Below are positions 17,567-28,000 of a stretch of DNA of 64,000 nucleotides, one piece after another. A program made the translations under genes and the position numbers. The DNA is taken from the NCBI GenBank assembly GCA_023431345.1, contig JAEYWK010000239.1, positions 15,862 through 79,861 on the forward strand, read 5' to 3'. The stretch is from Pseudomonadota bacterium (GTDB lineage Bacteria; Myxococcota_A; Polyangia; Polyangiales; Polyangiaceae). Every line of letters begins with the position of its first letter. The first letter of the stretch is position 1. The notes beneath the pieces were generated by a model. The model was given only the letters and a program-made list of their open reading frames with translations, did not search any database and was not told the DNA's origin.

Positions 17567-18229
17567 CTCGTCCAGCACGTCGGCCGTCTTGCTGCAGCCG
17601 CTGCGGGTGCAGCCGATCTCGCGGATTTCGAGCAGCATATCGAGATCCTGAACTCCGCCCGCTGCCTTGACCTGCACGTGCGCGGGGGCGTGCTTGCGCA
17701 TCAGGCGCAGGTCGGCGAGCGTGGCTCCGGACGAGCCGAAGCCAGTCGAGGTCTTGACCCAATCGACCGACAACTCCCCGCAGAGCTCGCAGAGGCGGAT
17801 CTTCTGCGCGTCGGTCAGGTAGCAATTCTCGAAGATGACCTTCAGCTTCTGACCGCGCGCGTGAGTCGGCTCGAGGACCGCCAAGATGTCGCTGCGCACC
17901 GCCTCGAAGTCGCCGCTCCGCACCTGGCTGATGTTGACGACCATGTCGAGCTCGCGCGCGCCGTCGCTCAAGGCTTGCTCGGCCTCCAGCTGCTTCGAGC
18001 TCGGGCTCTGGCCTCCGTGCGGGAAGCCGATGGTGGTCGTGGGCAGCACGCTCGAGCCGCGCAAGATCTCGGCCGCGCGGCTCAAGTAGAAGGGCATGAT
18101 GCACACGCTGGCCACGTCGTACTCGAGGGCGAGCCGACAGCCCGCCTCGAGCTCGTCGCGCGTCATCGTCGGCTTGAGCAGCGAATGGTCGATCATCTTG
18201 GCCAGGTCGGCGTAGCGGGGCAGCGGCAT
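17531..18229 (-). CDS. deoC: Deoxyribose-phosphate aldolase
   Basis: Cleaves 2-deoxyribose 5-phosphate to glyceraldehyde 3-phosphate and acetaldehyde in deoxynucleoside breakdown. The protein has 232 residues. It opens DLAKMIDHSLLKPTMTRDELE. The Schiff-base lysine is in VKTSTGFGSSGAT, and the second lysine of the active site is in VKAAGGVQDL. ELDMVVNISQVRSGD is also conserved. The ATG at 18227-18229 is chosen because the open frame further upstream (to 18952) lies across the amt gene. The 3' end overlaps the MutS-like gene. Confidence 0.93.
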   Translation of the reverse strand: MPLPRYADLAKMIDHSLLKPTMTRDELEAGCRLALEYDVASVCIMPFYLSRAAEILRGSSVLPTTTIGFPHGGQSPSSKQLEAEQALSDGARELDMVVNISQVRSGDFEAVRSDILAVLEPTHARGQKLKVIFENCYLTDAQKIRLCELCGELSVDWVKTSTGFGSSGATLADLRLMRKHAPAHVQVKAAGGVQDLDMLLEIREIGCTRSGCSKTADVLDELRRRLALGGEA

Positions 18230-18240
18230 GGCCTCAGCGT

Positions 18241-18295
18241 GCGCACAAAAAGGCCGCGAGCGGCAGCAGAGATTGCTCTCCGCGTGCCGCTCGCG
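18241..18295 (-). terminator. Rho-independent terminator of amt
   Basis: On the minus strand, downstream of the amt stop, a perfect 11-base stem (CGCGAGCGGCA at 18255-18265 with TGCCGCTCGCG at 18285-18295) is followed by GCCTTTTTG. This is the best-formed intrinsic terminator in the window. It also separates amt from deoC. Confidence 0.8.
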
Positions 18296-18336
18296 TGCTA
18301 TCGGCCGGTCTGTCGCCAGCCGCAGTGACGCTACGC

Positions 18337-19821
18337 TTACGCGATCTCGCCCGAGTGGTAGCCGCGCTCGCCGTGGTCGCTCAAGTCGAGGCCGGTGACC
18401 TCGTCCTCTTCGCTCGGGCGGAGGCCGATGGTCGCCTTGATGGCGTAGCCGAGGACGACGGTCGCGATCACGGACATCGTGATCGTGAGGCCCATCGCCT
18501 TCAGCTGCTCGAGCCAGAGGCTGCTGCCCACGAGGTCCTTGAGGTTCGTGTTCAGGTTCGGGTTCACGTCGGCGCTGGCGAAGATCCCGACGAGCAGAGC
18601 GCCCATCGTGCCGCCGACCGCGTGCACGCCGAAGGTGTCGAGCGCGTCGTCGTAGCCGAGCGCCGCCTTCAGCTTGGTGCAGGCGAAGAACGGAACGATA
18701 CCGGCCAGCACGCCGATGATGACCGCGCCGGAGGCGGTGACGAAGCCCGCGCAGGGCGTGATGACCACGAGGCCGCCGACCGCGCCCGAGCAGAAGCCGA
18801 GCACCGAGGGCTTGCCGCGGGAGATCCACTCCGCCGCCGGCCAGGACGCGCAAGCGACGGCCGTCGCCAGGGTCGTGGTGAGGAAGGCCTGCGAGGACAC
18901 GCCATCCGACGCGACCGCGCTGCCGGCGTTGAAGCCGTACCAACCGACCCACAGCATGCCCGTGCCGATCATGGTCAAGACCATGCTGTGCGGAGCGAAG
19001 TTCTCTTTACCGAAGCCCTTGCGCTTGCCGACGATGAGCGCGAGCACGAGCGCCGACCAGCCAGAGCTCATGTGCACGACCGTGCCGCCTGCGAAGTCGA
19101 TGGCCTTGATGCCAGCGTTGGCGTTCCACACGCCGTTCATGAAGCCGTCGACGCCCCAGACCATGTGGGCGAGCGGGAAGTAAACGATGAACATCCAGCC
19201 GAGCATGAACAGCAAGAGGGCGCTGAACTTCATGCGCTCGGCGATGGCGCCGACGATCAGAGCCGGCGTGATGATGGCGAACATCAGCTGGTAGCAGGCC
19301 CACACGTTGTGCGAGACCCACGCCGAGTAATCGGTGTTCGGCGTCGCGAGCACGTCCTTCAACATCGCGAAGCGCGTGTCGCCCAGGAAGGGGCTGCCAG
19401 GTGCGAAGCACAGGCTGTAGCCGATCGCCCACCACAGGATCGTGACGAGGCCCGCCATCGCGAGGCACTGGGCCATGACGCTCAGCACGTTCTTGCTGCG
19501 GACGAGGCCGCCGTAGAACAGCGCCAGGCCCGGCAGGGTCATGAACAGCACGAGCGCCGCGCACACCATGATCCAGGCGTTGTGGCCCGGCCCAGGGCCG
19601 GCGACGAGCGAGGTGCGAGCCGCGCCCGTGGCGTCTTTGTCCAAACGGGCGCCGTTGTTCATGTACGCCTCGATGTCGGCGACGCGGTCTTGGAGCGCCG
19701 AGACATCGACGGCGGGCGCCGCCGCCGCCGGAGCTGCAGCCGGTGCGTCTTCTGCCCAGCTGACACTGGCTGGCAGAAGCGCCAGCATGAAGAGAAGAAT
19801 CGTGAGCAACCGTTTGGACAT
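18337..19821 (-). CDS. amtB: Ammonium transporter
   Basis: 494 residues. A cleavable signal peptide (MSKRLLTILLFMLALLPASVSWAEDA) is followed by an Ala-rich stretch and a short helix (VSALQDRVADIEAYMNNG). Eleven membrane helices of the Amt fold begin at NAWIMVCAALVLFMTLPGLALFYGG. The twin pore histidines are in PLAHMVWG and FGVHAVGGTMG. GWYGFNAGSA and VRSKNVLSVMAQC are typical. It carries NH3/NH4+ across the inner membrane. A PII gene (glnK) often sits beside amt, but none is seen here. AGAGGT before the ATG serves as ribosome site. Confidence 0.95.
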   Translation of the reverse strand: MSKRLLTILLFMLALLPASVSWAEDAPAAAPAAAAPAVDVSALQDRVADIEAYMNNGARLDKDATGAARTSLVAGPGPGHNAWIMVCAALVLFMTLPGLALFYGGLVRSKNVLSVMAQCLAMAGLVTILWWAIGYSLCFAPGSPFLGDTRFAMLKDVLATPNTDYSAWVSHNVWACYQLMFAIITPALIVGAIAERMKFSALLLFMLGWMFIVYFPLAHMVWGVDGFMNGVWNANAGIKAIDFAGGTVVHMSSGWSALVLALIVGKRKGFGKENFAPHSMVLTMIGTGMLWVGWYGFNAGSAVASDGVSSQAFLTTTLATAVACASWPAAEWISRGKPSVLGFCSGAVGGLVVITPCAGFVTASGAVIIGVLAGIVPFFACTKLKAALGYDDALDTFGVHAVGGTMGALLVGIFASADVNPNLNTNLKDLVGSSLWLEQLKAMGLTITMSVIATVVLGYAIKATIGLRPSEEDEVTGLDLSDHGERGYHSGEIA

Positions 19822-20117
19822 CTTGGGTACCTCTGAAAGGGACGAACGAAGCGTTTGGGAAGAAACGGGGTTTCGCCTCGGCCAGCGGGTTTCCGGCCCA
19901 TTGGCTCCTGAGCGCTCGAGAATTACCGCGTTGTTTTTTTCGCGAATGTTTCCTCGAGCTGTCGCGAAAAGATCCGAAACCTAGTCCGGGGCCGGATCCC
20001 CTGTTTGGAAACGCTGCCGACACGTTCAGGCATCGGTCGCGAAATAGAGCGGTCGGCGGTCCGCAGTCGGAGAGCAGCGGCCCGCGTCAGTGCCGCGCGA
20101 TCATGCCGAGACCGCGC

Positions 20118-20438
20118 TCAGTTCGGCCTCACCTCGGAGATGCGAAACCACAGCGACCTGCTCGTCCCGCATTGGCGACAGCGCAAGCGCGCTTCGCGTA
20201 AGCGAACGCCGCCCACGGTGACGGCGACGTGCTCGACGAGCTCGTGTTTGCCTTCACAGCGCGGGCACACCACGGACTCCGCGTGCGCTTCCACGACGGC
20301 CGCGCTCACGATCCCGATGGGACGCTCGGAGGAGCCGCCGATCTCGAGCGCGAACAAGCGCTCTCGTGCGCTCTGCAGCTTCTCGAGATCGCGCTCCGCT
20401 TCGCGACGTTTGGTTCGCCGTCGGGGGCTCTTCGCCAT
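20118..20438 (-). CDS. Small zinc-ribbon-like protein
   Basis: 106 residues. A strongly basic, coiled N-terminus (MAKSPRRRTKRREAERDLEKLQSARERLF) is followed by two CxxC knuckles: CPRC, then CRQC about 33 residues later. This is the spacing of a zinc ribbon, as in small nucleic-acid-binding proteins or transcript-associated proteins. No named family is recognised. The ATG at 20436-20438 has CGAGG upstream; the longer frame to 20678 lacks support. Confidence 0.6.
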   Translation of the reverse strand: MAKSPRRRTKRREAERDLEKLQSARERLFALEIGGSSERPIGIVSAAVVEAHAESVVCPRCEGKHELVEHVAVTVGGVRLREARLRCRQCGTSRSLWFRISEVRPN

Positions 20439-20685
20439 GCCTCGTGCGCTAGCATACCAGCTCGAGCCGTTCGCTCGAGCCTGAGCCCAGACGCCTCGCC
20501 ATTGGCAAGCATGCCCCGGGTAGCGCGCGTCAACCTCCTTTCGTGGTGCGCGAGGCGCATCTTTTTGACGCACTGGCCGCGCACGCACCTCGGCGTTCGC
20601 TGAAGAGAAGCGCCGCGCTTCATCGCGCGAGCATTCGAGCTTGATAGAGGGTAGGCTTCTCGTTCGCGCTGGGCTCACTCGGGTT

Positions 20686-20995
20686 ATGCCTGCGGTGAGC
20701 CAAGGGGGCGATCATTCAGAAGTCACGCAACCTCGAGCTCGCGCTCCAGCGCGTCGTCCATGCCCCTTCGGCGCTCGCCACGCTGCTGGAGCACGCCCCC
20801 GCCGCGTTCCACGTCGTTCACGCCGACGGCAGCAGCCTCTTCGCCAACCGGGCTTTCGAGTCCGCCTTCGGCGCACCGCCGGCCAAGGACTTCAACGCGT
20901 TTGCCACGAGCGCCAGCGACGCAGGCGATTTACGAGCGCGTCTGCGGCGCGCCTTCGCCGGTGAGACGCAGAGGCTCAGCGCGAGCGAGTACGAC
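20686..20995 (+). other. Probable 5' part of the PAS histidine kinase, interrupted by a frame change
   Basis: The reading frame of the kinase below stays open upstream to 20699 and encodes convincing PAS-type sequence (LLEHAPAAFHVVHADGSS, then LFANRAFESAFGAP), but this extension has no ATG, GTG or TTG. An ATG at 20686 lies in another frame. It would join the PAS frame if the run of five G at 20704-20708 had four, giving MPAVSQGAIIQKSRN. So either the sequence carries a one-base error or mutation here, or translation slips, or it starts at a rare codon (ATC 20711, ATT 20714). Confidence 0.55.
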
Positions 20996-23134
20996 GTGCG
21001 TGACCTCACGCAGAATCCGGCCCTGCCCGCGCGCATCGTCAACATCGAGGTGACGCTTCTGCCGCTGTGCGAGGAGGGCGGCCACGTCGGCTACGTCGCG
21101 GTCAGCTTCGGCCCCGTCCCCGAGCGCGTGGCTCCCGCGCAGCGCTTGCCCAAAGACACCCTCACCGCCGAGGCCGTCACCTCGGCTATCTTGCGCGCCG
21201 CGCTCGACTGCATCGTGTGTGCCGATCGCGAAGGGTACATCACCGAGTTCAACCCCGCCGCGGAGCGGACCTTCGGCTATGCGCGCGAAGAGGCGCTGGG
21301 GAGGCCGCTCACCGACCTGATCCCGCCGGCGCTGCGCAAGCCTCACATCGAAGGCTTCCGCCGCTACCTCGAGACCGGCGTCGGCCCCGTGCTGGGGCGC
21401 CGCGTCGAGCTCACCGCCTTGCACCGCAGCGGCCGCCAGTTTCCGGTGGAGCTGGCGGTGGTGCCGACGCACCTCGGCGCCACGACGTTCTTCACAGCGT
21501 ACATTCGAGATCTCACCGAGCAACGCGTCGCCGCCAAAGCCCTCGAGCAGAGCGAGGCTCGCTTCAAGCACCTCTCGGACTCGGGTCTGCTCGGCATCAT
21601 CGTGACCGACGCGGACGGCGTGATCCACGACTGCAACGACGCCTTCCTCAGCCTGATGGGCTACTCACGCGCCGACGTGCAAGCGGGCAAGGTGAACTGG
21701 AAGGAATTCACGCCGCCCGAGTGGCGGGCTACCGACGCGCACGCGATCCAACGCGTGGCGGAGCGCGGCGTGGCCGAGCCCTGGGAAAAGGAGTACATCC
21801 GCCGCGACGGCACGCGCATGCCCGTGCTGGTCGGAGTGTCCCAGCTCGACGCGCAGCGCTCCATCGCGTTCGTGCTCGATTTGACCGCTCAGCGGCTGGC
21901 CGAGGATGCTCGCAAGCGGGCGTTGCTCGTCGCGCAGGCGGAGTCGGTCGGTCGCGCTCGCGCTGAGCACGCGCTCGAGCGCACCGCCGAGCAGCTGCGT
22001 CACTCCCAAAAGCTGGAGGCGATCGGCCTGCTCGCGGGCGGCATCGCCCACGATTTCAACAACCTGCTCTCGGTCGTGCTCGGCTACGCAGAGCTCGGCC
22101 TCGAGAGCATTTCGCAAGGTGATCCGCTGCGCGACGACATCGAGCAAATCCGCGACGCGGCCGGGCGCGCTCGCGACCTCACGCGCCAGCTGCTCGCTTT
22201 CGGGCGCCGCCAGGTGCTCGAGCCGCGCCTGCTCAGCCTCAACGATGTCCTGCAGCACACCGCCCGCATGCTCAGGCGCCTGATCGGGGAAGACATCGAG
22301 CTCGCCCTGCTGTGCCAAGACGGCTTGGGCCCGACCCTGGTCGATCCCAGCCAGATAGAGCAGGTGATCTTGAACCTGGTCGTGAACGCCCGCGACGCCA
22401 TGCCGCGCGGCGGCAAGCTCACGATCGAGACCTGCGACGTCGAGCTCGACGGCGACTACGCGGCCGGGCATCTCGGGGTGACGCCGGGCCACTACGTCGT
22501 GCTCAGCGTCAGCGACACCGGCGTCGGGATGGACACGAGCACGCGCGACCGCGTGTTCGAGCCGTTCTTCACCACCAAGCCCACCGGGCGAGGCACCGGC
22601 CTCGGGCTATCCACCGCGTACGGCATCGTGCGCCAAAGCGGCGGCACGATTTGGCTCTACAGCGAGCCCGGCAAAGGCAGCGTGTTCAAGGTCTACCTGC
22701 CACGCGCCGACGGCAGCGCGCGACCGCTGATGTCGTCGGTGCCGCCTCCCACGACTCACCGCGGCACCGAAACCGTGCTGCTGGTCGAAGACGACGAGCA
22801 GGTGCGGGGCCTGGCGGCGGCGGTGCTGCGGCGCCACGGCTATCAAGTGCTGCAGGCTCCCAGCGGCGGCGACGCCATCGTGATCTGCGAGCAGCACCTG
22901 GGCCCCATCGCTCTGCTGCTCACCGACGTGGTGATGCCGCACATGAGCGGGCGGGAGCTGTGGGAGAGGCTACAGGTGCTGCGCCCCAGCATGAAGGTCT
23001 TGTTCATGTCGGGCTACACCGACGACGCAGTCGTTCGCCACGGCGTGCTCGAGTCTGAGCTCGCGTTCGTGCAGAAGCCGCTGGTGCCTCACAGCCTGCT
23101 CGCGAGGGTGCGTCAGGTGCTGGACGCTGGCTGA
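20996..23134 (+). CDS. PAS-domain hybrid sensor histidine kinase with C-terminal receiver
   Basis: At least 712 residues from the GTG at 20996; the true protein is likely about 100 residues longer (see the entry just upstream). It has no membrane segment, so it is cytosolic. After the N-terminal PAS remnant come two PAS domains (DCIVCADREGYITEFNPAAERTFG region; GIIVTDADGVIHDCNDAFLS region). The kinase core has the HisKA motif GGIAHDFNNLLSVVLGYAEL, N-box NLVVNARDAMP, and G-boxes DTGVGMD and GRGTGLGLST. The receiver at the end has phosphoacceptor Asp in LLLTDVVMPHMSG and Lys in FVQKPL. The ligand sensed is unknown. The last 22 bases overlap the convergent hydrolase gene. Confidence 0.9.
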   Translation: MRDLTQNPALPARIVNIEVTLLPLCEEGGHVGYVAVSFGPVPERVAPAQRLPKDTLTAEAVTSAILRAALDCIVCADREGYITEFNPAAERTFGYAREEALGRPLTDLIPPALRKPHIEGFRRYLETGVGPVLGRRVELTALHRSGRQFPVELAVVPTHLGATTFFTAYIRDLTEQRVAAKALEQSEARFKHLSDSGLLGIIVTDADGVIHDCNDAFLSLMGYSRADVQAGKVNWKEFTPPEWRATDAHAIQRVAERGVAEPWEKEYIRRDGTRMPVLVGVSQLDAQRSIAFVLDLTAQRLAEDARKRALLVAQAESVGRARAEHALERTAEQLRHSQKLEAIGLLAGGIAHDFNNLLSVVLGYAELGLESISQGDPLRDDIEQIRDAAGRARDLTRQLLAFGRRQVLEPRLLSLNDVLQHTARMLRRLIGEDIELALLCQDGLGPTLVDPSQIEQVILNLVVNARDAMPRGGKLTIETCDVELDGDYAAGHLGVTPGHYVVLSVSDTGVGMDTSTRDRVFEPFFTTKPTGRGTGLGLSTAYGIVRQSGGTIWLYSEPGKGSVFKVYLPRADGSARPLMSSVPPPTTHRGTETVLLVEDDEQVRGLAAAVLRRHGYQVLQAPSGGDAIVICEQHLGPIALLLTDVVMPHMSGRELWERLQVLRPSMKVLFMSGYTDDAVVRHGVLESELAFVQKPLVPHSLLARVRQVLDAG

Positions 23135-24333
23135 ACGGTTGGCTTCTCCGGGGCAGCGCTTCGAGTGCTTTCGACGATGAAGGCGGCCACCGCCTCCCAC
23201 ACCGCAGCGAAGGCGGGCCCATCGAAGCCCGACTCGCTCGGCAGCCAATCGCCGCCCCAATCGTCGTCCCCTTCCGCGCCGTATTGTCCGACGACGTCGA
23301 GGTGATCGGCCTTGGCGACGTGCAGCACGCGCCCCCAAACCTGCGACAACGCCGGCACCACGCCATCGCTGTCACGCCCGGTGGCGGGTCGACCGAGGGC
23401 GCCGTCGAGAGCCGCGAGCTGCTCGGGGGTGTGCAGTCGGCGCAGGGCGTCGTCCGGCTCGCGCGACAAGCGGTGCAGCACCCAATAGAGCGGGTACATG
23501 AGCTGCGAGTAGAGGTGGACCATGGCGCGCAGCAGCGTGGCGAAGCGCGGCCGCGCGGCGCAGGTGACGACTGACCCGTAGGCGAGCGGAGGGTCCAGGG
23601 TGCAGGCGTTGAGCAGGTCGCAGCCCGCGGGCGTGAGCTGGAACAGCAGGGCCTGCTCCTCGCTGATCTGCCGCAGAAACTGCGAAAGCTCGCGGCGCCG
23701 ATCGTCTGACAAATCACGCAGCAGCCGCTCGTAGAGCTGGTCGAACGTGCTGCGGCGCTTGCGCCAGGGGTCGCGCAGGCGAACGATCATGTAGCCGAGG
23801 CGGAGCAAGAGCTTCAACGGGAGGCGGCCCCGCTCCAGCATGAAGACCAGGTAGCGAGCGACGACTCTGAATAGCGCCCGTCCCAGGGGCCGCGTGAAAT
23901 AGGTCGACAGGCTCGTGCCGTAGTGCGGGCAGGCGAGCGACACCACGGAGCGGATGCGCCCGTAGTCGGCGATGCGGGCCTGGGTGGGCAGCGCCGCGGT
24001 CTCTGCGATGGCGAGCCGGGCATCCAGGCCGCCCGTCGAGTGCCCGATGACGTGGATGTCACCGGGGACGCGCGCCACCTCGGCGAGCGCCTCCACCACG
24101 CGGGCGGCGCGGCTGCGAATCGACGCCGTCGGCGGGGTGACCACCTCCGTCACGGTCAGCTCGAAGCCGGCGCGCCGCAGCGCCGCCTCCAGCACCCGGC
24201 GCACCCCCGCGAAATAGTTGATATCGCCCAGACGACCGAAGCCGAAGAAGCCCGGAACGAGCACGATATGAACCAGCGGGGCGCTCACCCACGCATGCTG
24301 GGCGCAAGCCGCGGCCGGAGACAAGGTCACCAT
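23113..24333 (-). CDS. Alpha/beta hydrolase, lipase/esterase-like
   Basis: 406 residues. It has an alpha/beta-hydrolase N-terminal half, with the oxyanion-type loop LVPGFFGFG and the nucleophile elbow GHSTGG (Ser nucleophile). SLACPHYGTSL follows, as in triacylglycerol lipases and PGAP1-like hydrolases. DSDGVVPALSQ and ADHLDVVGQYG near the C-terminus likely hold the catalytic Asp and His. The substrate is probably an ester or lipid. No clear signal peptide is seen; the N-terminus MVTLSPAAACAQHAW is short. It is divergent from the heme oxygenase gene with 24 bases between starts, and its 3' end overlaps the kinase. Confidence 0.8.
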   Translation of the reverse strand: MVTLSPAAACAQHAWVSAPLVHIVLVPGFFGFGRLGDINYFAGVRRVLEAALRRAGFELTVTEVVTPPTASIRSRAARVVEALAEVARVPGDIHVIGHSTGGLDARLAIAETAALPTQARIADYGRIRSVVSLACPHYGTSLSTYFTRPLGRALFRVVARYLVFMLERGRLPLKLLLRLGYMIVRLRDPWRKRRSTFDQLYERLLRDLSDDRRRELSQFLRQISEEQALLFQLTPAGCDLLNACTLDPPLAYGSVVTCAARPRFATLLRAMVHLYSQLMYPLYWVLHRLSREPDDALRRLHTPEQLAALDGALGRPATGRDSDGVVPALSQVWGRVLHVAKADHLDVVGQYGAEGDDDWGGDWLPSESGFDGPAFAAVWEAVAAFIVESTRSAAPEKPTVQPASST

Positions 24334-24357
24334 CGATCCAATACGCCCCGGGACCAA

Positions 24358-25011
24358 ATGCCCAGAGTACGGTGCATTTTCGGCGCAGTGCCAGGCCGCA
24401 ACGCGTGTTACGCCAAGCAAGTGATTCTGGAGCGGCTGAAGACGGCGACTTCCCGCGCGCACGCGTCGCTCGAACGGCGCCTTCGCATCGCGCGCCCGAA
24501 CCCGACACTCTCCGACTACCGCGCCTACCTGAGCGCGATGCTCGGCTTCACATCTCCCCTCGAGGCGCGCTTCGCGGACATGCCGAGCGAGCTGCGCCGC
24601 GGCGCCGAGCTCGAGAAGCGAGCCAAGGCTCACTTGCTCGAGCTCGATCTCGACGCGCTGGACCGCCGGCTGGGCCCTGCCCCGCGCGCGCTGTGCGCGG
24701 CCGTGCCCGACACCGAAGACGAGGCCGGCGCTCTCGGCGCGCTGTACGTGCTGGAAGGCTCGACGTTGGGGGCGCGCTACCTGCGCAAGCACTTGAGCGC
24801 GCTCGGCATCGATGACTCGAGCGCCTATCTCGACAGCTACGGCGACGCGCTGGGCGACATGTGGCTCCGGCTGCGCGCGCTGCTCGTAGCCCGCGCCGGC
24901 GCGGACCCGGCGCGCACGGGCGAAGTCGTCGCCGGCGCCTGCCGCACCTTCGAGCTGCTCGATCGCTGGCTAGTAGCCCGCGGCGCAGCGGAAGCGGGCG
25001 AGGTCACTTGA
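24358..25011 (+). CDS. bphO: Heme oxygenase-like protein (biliverdin-forming)
   Basis: 217 residues from this ATG; a GTG at 24421 (196 residues, starting at ILERLKTATSRAHASLE) is a good alternative because family members begin there. The helical heme oxygenase fold is suggested by LKTATSRAHASLE, with the proximal heme His, and by ALYVLEGSTLGARYLRKHL, the conserved distal-helix stretch with GSTLG. It would open heme to biliverdin IXalpha, iron and CO. Its stop codon overlaps the start of the bacteriophytochrome gene, whose chromophore is biliverdin, so the context strongly supports the assignment. Confidence 0.88.
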   Translation: MPRVRCIFGAVPGRNACYAKQVILERLKTATSRAHASLERRLRIARPNPTLSDYRAYLSAMLGFTSPLEARFADMPSELRRGAELEKRAKAHLLELDLDALDRRLGPAPRALCAAVPDTEDEAGALGALYVLEGSTLGARYLRKHLSALGIDDSSAYLDSYGDALGDMWLRLRALLVARAGADPARTGEVVAGACRTFELLDRWLVARGAAEAGEVT

Positions 25012-28000
25012 GCCAGCCCACGCGAGAGCCGGTCACGCTGGCCAACTGCGATCAAGAGCCGATCCACATACCAGGGTCGATACAGAGCCACGGGGTGCTG
25101 CTGGCGCTCGACGAGCCCGAGCTGCTGGTGCGGATGGCCAGCGTCAACACGGCCGCGTTCTTGGGCGTGGAGCAGGCTACGCTCTTGAATCAGCCGCTCT
25201 CGCTCGTGCTCGACGACGCCAGCGCGGAGCTCGTCGCCGACGTGCGCGAGCGCTCGACGCTGCGCGATCACAACCCCCTGAAATTGTGCGCGCGCCACGA
25301 CGGCCGCGTCTTCGACGGCATCTTGCACCGCTCGTCGGATTTGCTGGTGCTCGAGCTCGAGCCCGCCACGAGCGCCGACGATCTGTCGTTTGGTCAGTTT
25401 TATCGGCGCGTGCGCAAGTCGGTCGCGCGCCTACGCGAAACCCAGCGCGTGCTCGATCTCGCCGAGCTCGCCGCGCAAGAGGTGCGCAGCCTGACCGGCT
25501 TCGACCGAGTCATGGTGTATCGCTTCGCGCGCGACGCGAGCGGAGAGGTGATCGCGGAGGCCAAGCGCGACGATCTCGAGAGCTACCTCGGGCTCCACTA
25601 CCCCGCCTCCGACATTCCCGCCCAAGCACGGCGCCTCTACACCATCAACTGGCTCCGGTTGATCGCGGACATGAAGTACCAGCCGGTGCCGGTCTTGCCG
25701 GCGCGGAGTCCGCTCGACGGTGAGCCGCTCGACCTCTCGCACGCCGTGCTGCGTAGCGTTTCGCCGATCCATGTCGAGTACTTGACCAACATGGGCGTGG
25801 GCGCCTCGATGTCGATTTCGCTCGTCGTCGACGAGAAGCTGTGGGGCTTGGTCGCCTGCCACCACTATTCGCGCTACTTCGTGCCGTACGAGGCGCGCGC
25901 GGCCAGCGAGTTCTTGGGCGAGGCGCTGTCTTGGCAGATCGCGGCGCGCGAGCGGGCCGACACGTTCGAGTTGAAGGCAGCCTCGCAGCGCGTGCTGGCT
26001 CGGCTCGTCGAGCGCATGTCGGTGTCCTCCAACCCCACGCTCGAGCTCGCGGGCCCCGATTCCCCGCTGCCGACGCTGGTGTCGGCCCGCGGCGCCGCCG
26101 TCCATTGCCAGGGCAAGCTGGCGTCGACGGGGGTGGTGCCGAGCGCTCATCAGCTCAAGGGCTTCGTCGAATGGCTCGCGACCAACACCGGTGACCAGCC
26201 GTTGGCGACCGAGTCGCTGCGCCTCGATCATCCGAGCGCGCCCGAGCTGAGCGACGTCGCGGGCGTGCTGGTCGTGCCCATTTCCGCCGAAGAACGCCAC
26301 TTCTTGATGTGGTTTCGCCCGGAGGTGGAGCGGACGATCAACTGGGGCGGCAACCCCGAGAAGCAGGTGGAGGTGCGGGACGGCGTGCCCCGCCTGAGCC
26401 CGCGAGGCTCCTTCGCGCTGTGGAAGGAGACGGTTCGGGGCCACTCGCTGCCGTGGGAGTCGTTCGATCTGGAGGTGGCCCAGGAGCTGAAGCAAGGCAT
26501 CTTGGGCGGCATCGAGCAACGCGCCGCCGAGCTCGCCAAGCTCAATGAAGAGCTGCGCGCCTCGAACTTCGCGAAAGACGAGTTCCTCGCCACCGTGTCG
26601 CACGAGCTTCGTACGCCGCTGAACGCCATGCTGGGGTGGCTGAGCCTGCTCGAGTCTGGCGAGCTACCGCTGAGTAAGCGGGTGCAGGCCATGGAGACGG
26701 TGACCCGCAACGCGCGCGTGCAAGCCCAGCTCGTGGAAGATTTGCTGGACGTCTCGCGCATCGTGAGCGGCAAGATGCGCCTCGACGTGCAGCCGGTCGA
26801 TCCGCTCGAGGTCGTCGAGGCGGCGCTCGCGACGGTGCAGCCGGCGGCCGCCGCCAAGGGCATCCGCATCCAACCGGTGCTCGATCCCAACGCGGGGCCC
26901 GTGATGGGTGACCCGAGCCGCCTGCAGCAGGTCCTCTGGAACTTGCTCACCAACGCCGTCAAGTTCACGCCGAAGGACGGCCGAATCCAGGTGCGCCTGC
27001 AGCGCGTGGAGTCCTCGATCGAGATCGGCGTCACCGACTCCGGCAGCGGCATCCGAGCCGAGTTCTTGCCCCACGTTTTCGAGCGTTTCCGGCAGTCGAA
27101 CGGGGCGATCACGCGCAGCCACAAAGGGCTCGGCCTCGGGCTCTCCATCGTCAAGCACTTGGTCGAGCTGCATGGCGGGCAGGTCGCGGCCGCCAGCGAC
27201 GGCGAGGGGTACGGCGCCACGTTCACCGTGCGGTTGCCGATCGCGTCGCTGCGCCCGCCCGCGATCGAGCGAAAAGCCGCGCCGGGCCCGCTCCGCGCGG
27301 CTGGCAGCGCCGCTCAGGGCCTCGAGGGAAAGCCCGAGCTCACCGGCCTCCGCATGCTCGTCGTCGACGACGAGCCCGACGCGCGCGAGCTCGTCACGAC
27401 CCTGCTCGAGAGCAGCGGCGTGGAGGTGACCGCGGCTGGCTCGGCCGAAGAAGCGCTCGCGCTCGTGCCGCGCATTTTGCCCGACATCTTGATCTCCGAC
27501 ATCGGCATGCCGGGCGTCGATGGCTACGAGCTCTTGCAGCGGCTGCGACAGCTACCGGCCGACCAAGGGGGACGCACGGTCGCGGTGGCGCTCACGGCCT
27601 TCGCCCGCAGCGAAGACCGCTCACGGGCTTTCTTGGCGGGCTTCGACATGTACCTGCCCAAGCCGGTCGATCCGGGAGAGCTGATGGCGCTGGTCGTCAA
27701 CCTGCGGCAGCGGCTGAAGGGCAACGACGCCGATCGCTCGACGCCGAGCCTACCGCCGCCGAGCGCGCCCGTGCCGGCCTCGGCCATGCCGCTGAGCGAG
27801 CTGAAGGTGCTGGTCGTGGACGTCGAAGGCGACGCGCGCGCCGAGATCGTGCGCACGCTCGCCGCCGCGGGTGCGCTCGTCAGCGCCAGCCGCTCCGCCG
27901 ACGCCGCGCTGCGCCAGCTGGAAGTGCTCGATCCCGACATCTTGGTCTGCAGCCTCGAGCTGCCCGACCATGACGGCGCCTGGCTCCTCCGCGAGCTGCG

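Noticed and set aside
18295..19836. Plus-strand frame of 513 codons opposite amt
   Set aside because: It is antisense to a clear ammonium transporter. The sequence is Glu/Arg/Ala/His-rich with no domain.
19860..19990. Possible sigma-54 promoter (GG-N10-GC) upstream of amt
   Set aside because: A GG-N10-GC spacing exists (TGGGCCGGAAACCCGCT on the minus strand), but the rest of the -24/-12 consensus is absent, and such matches are common by chance at this GC content.
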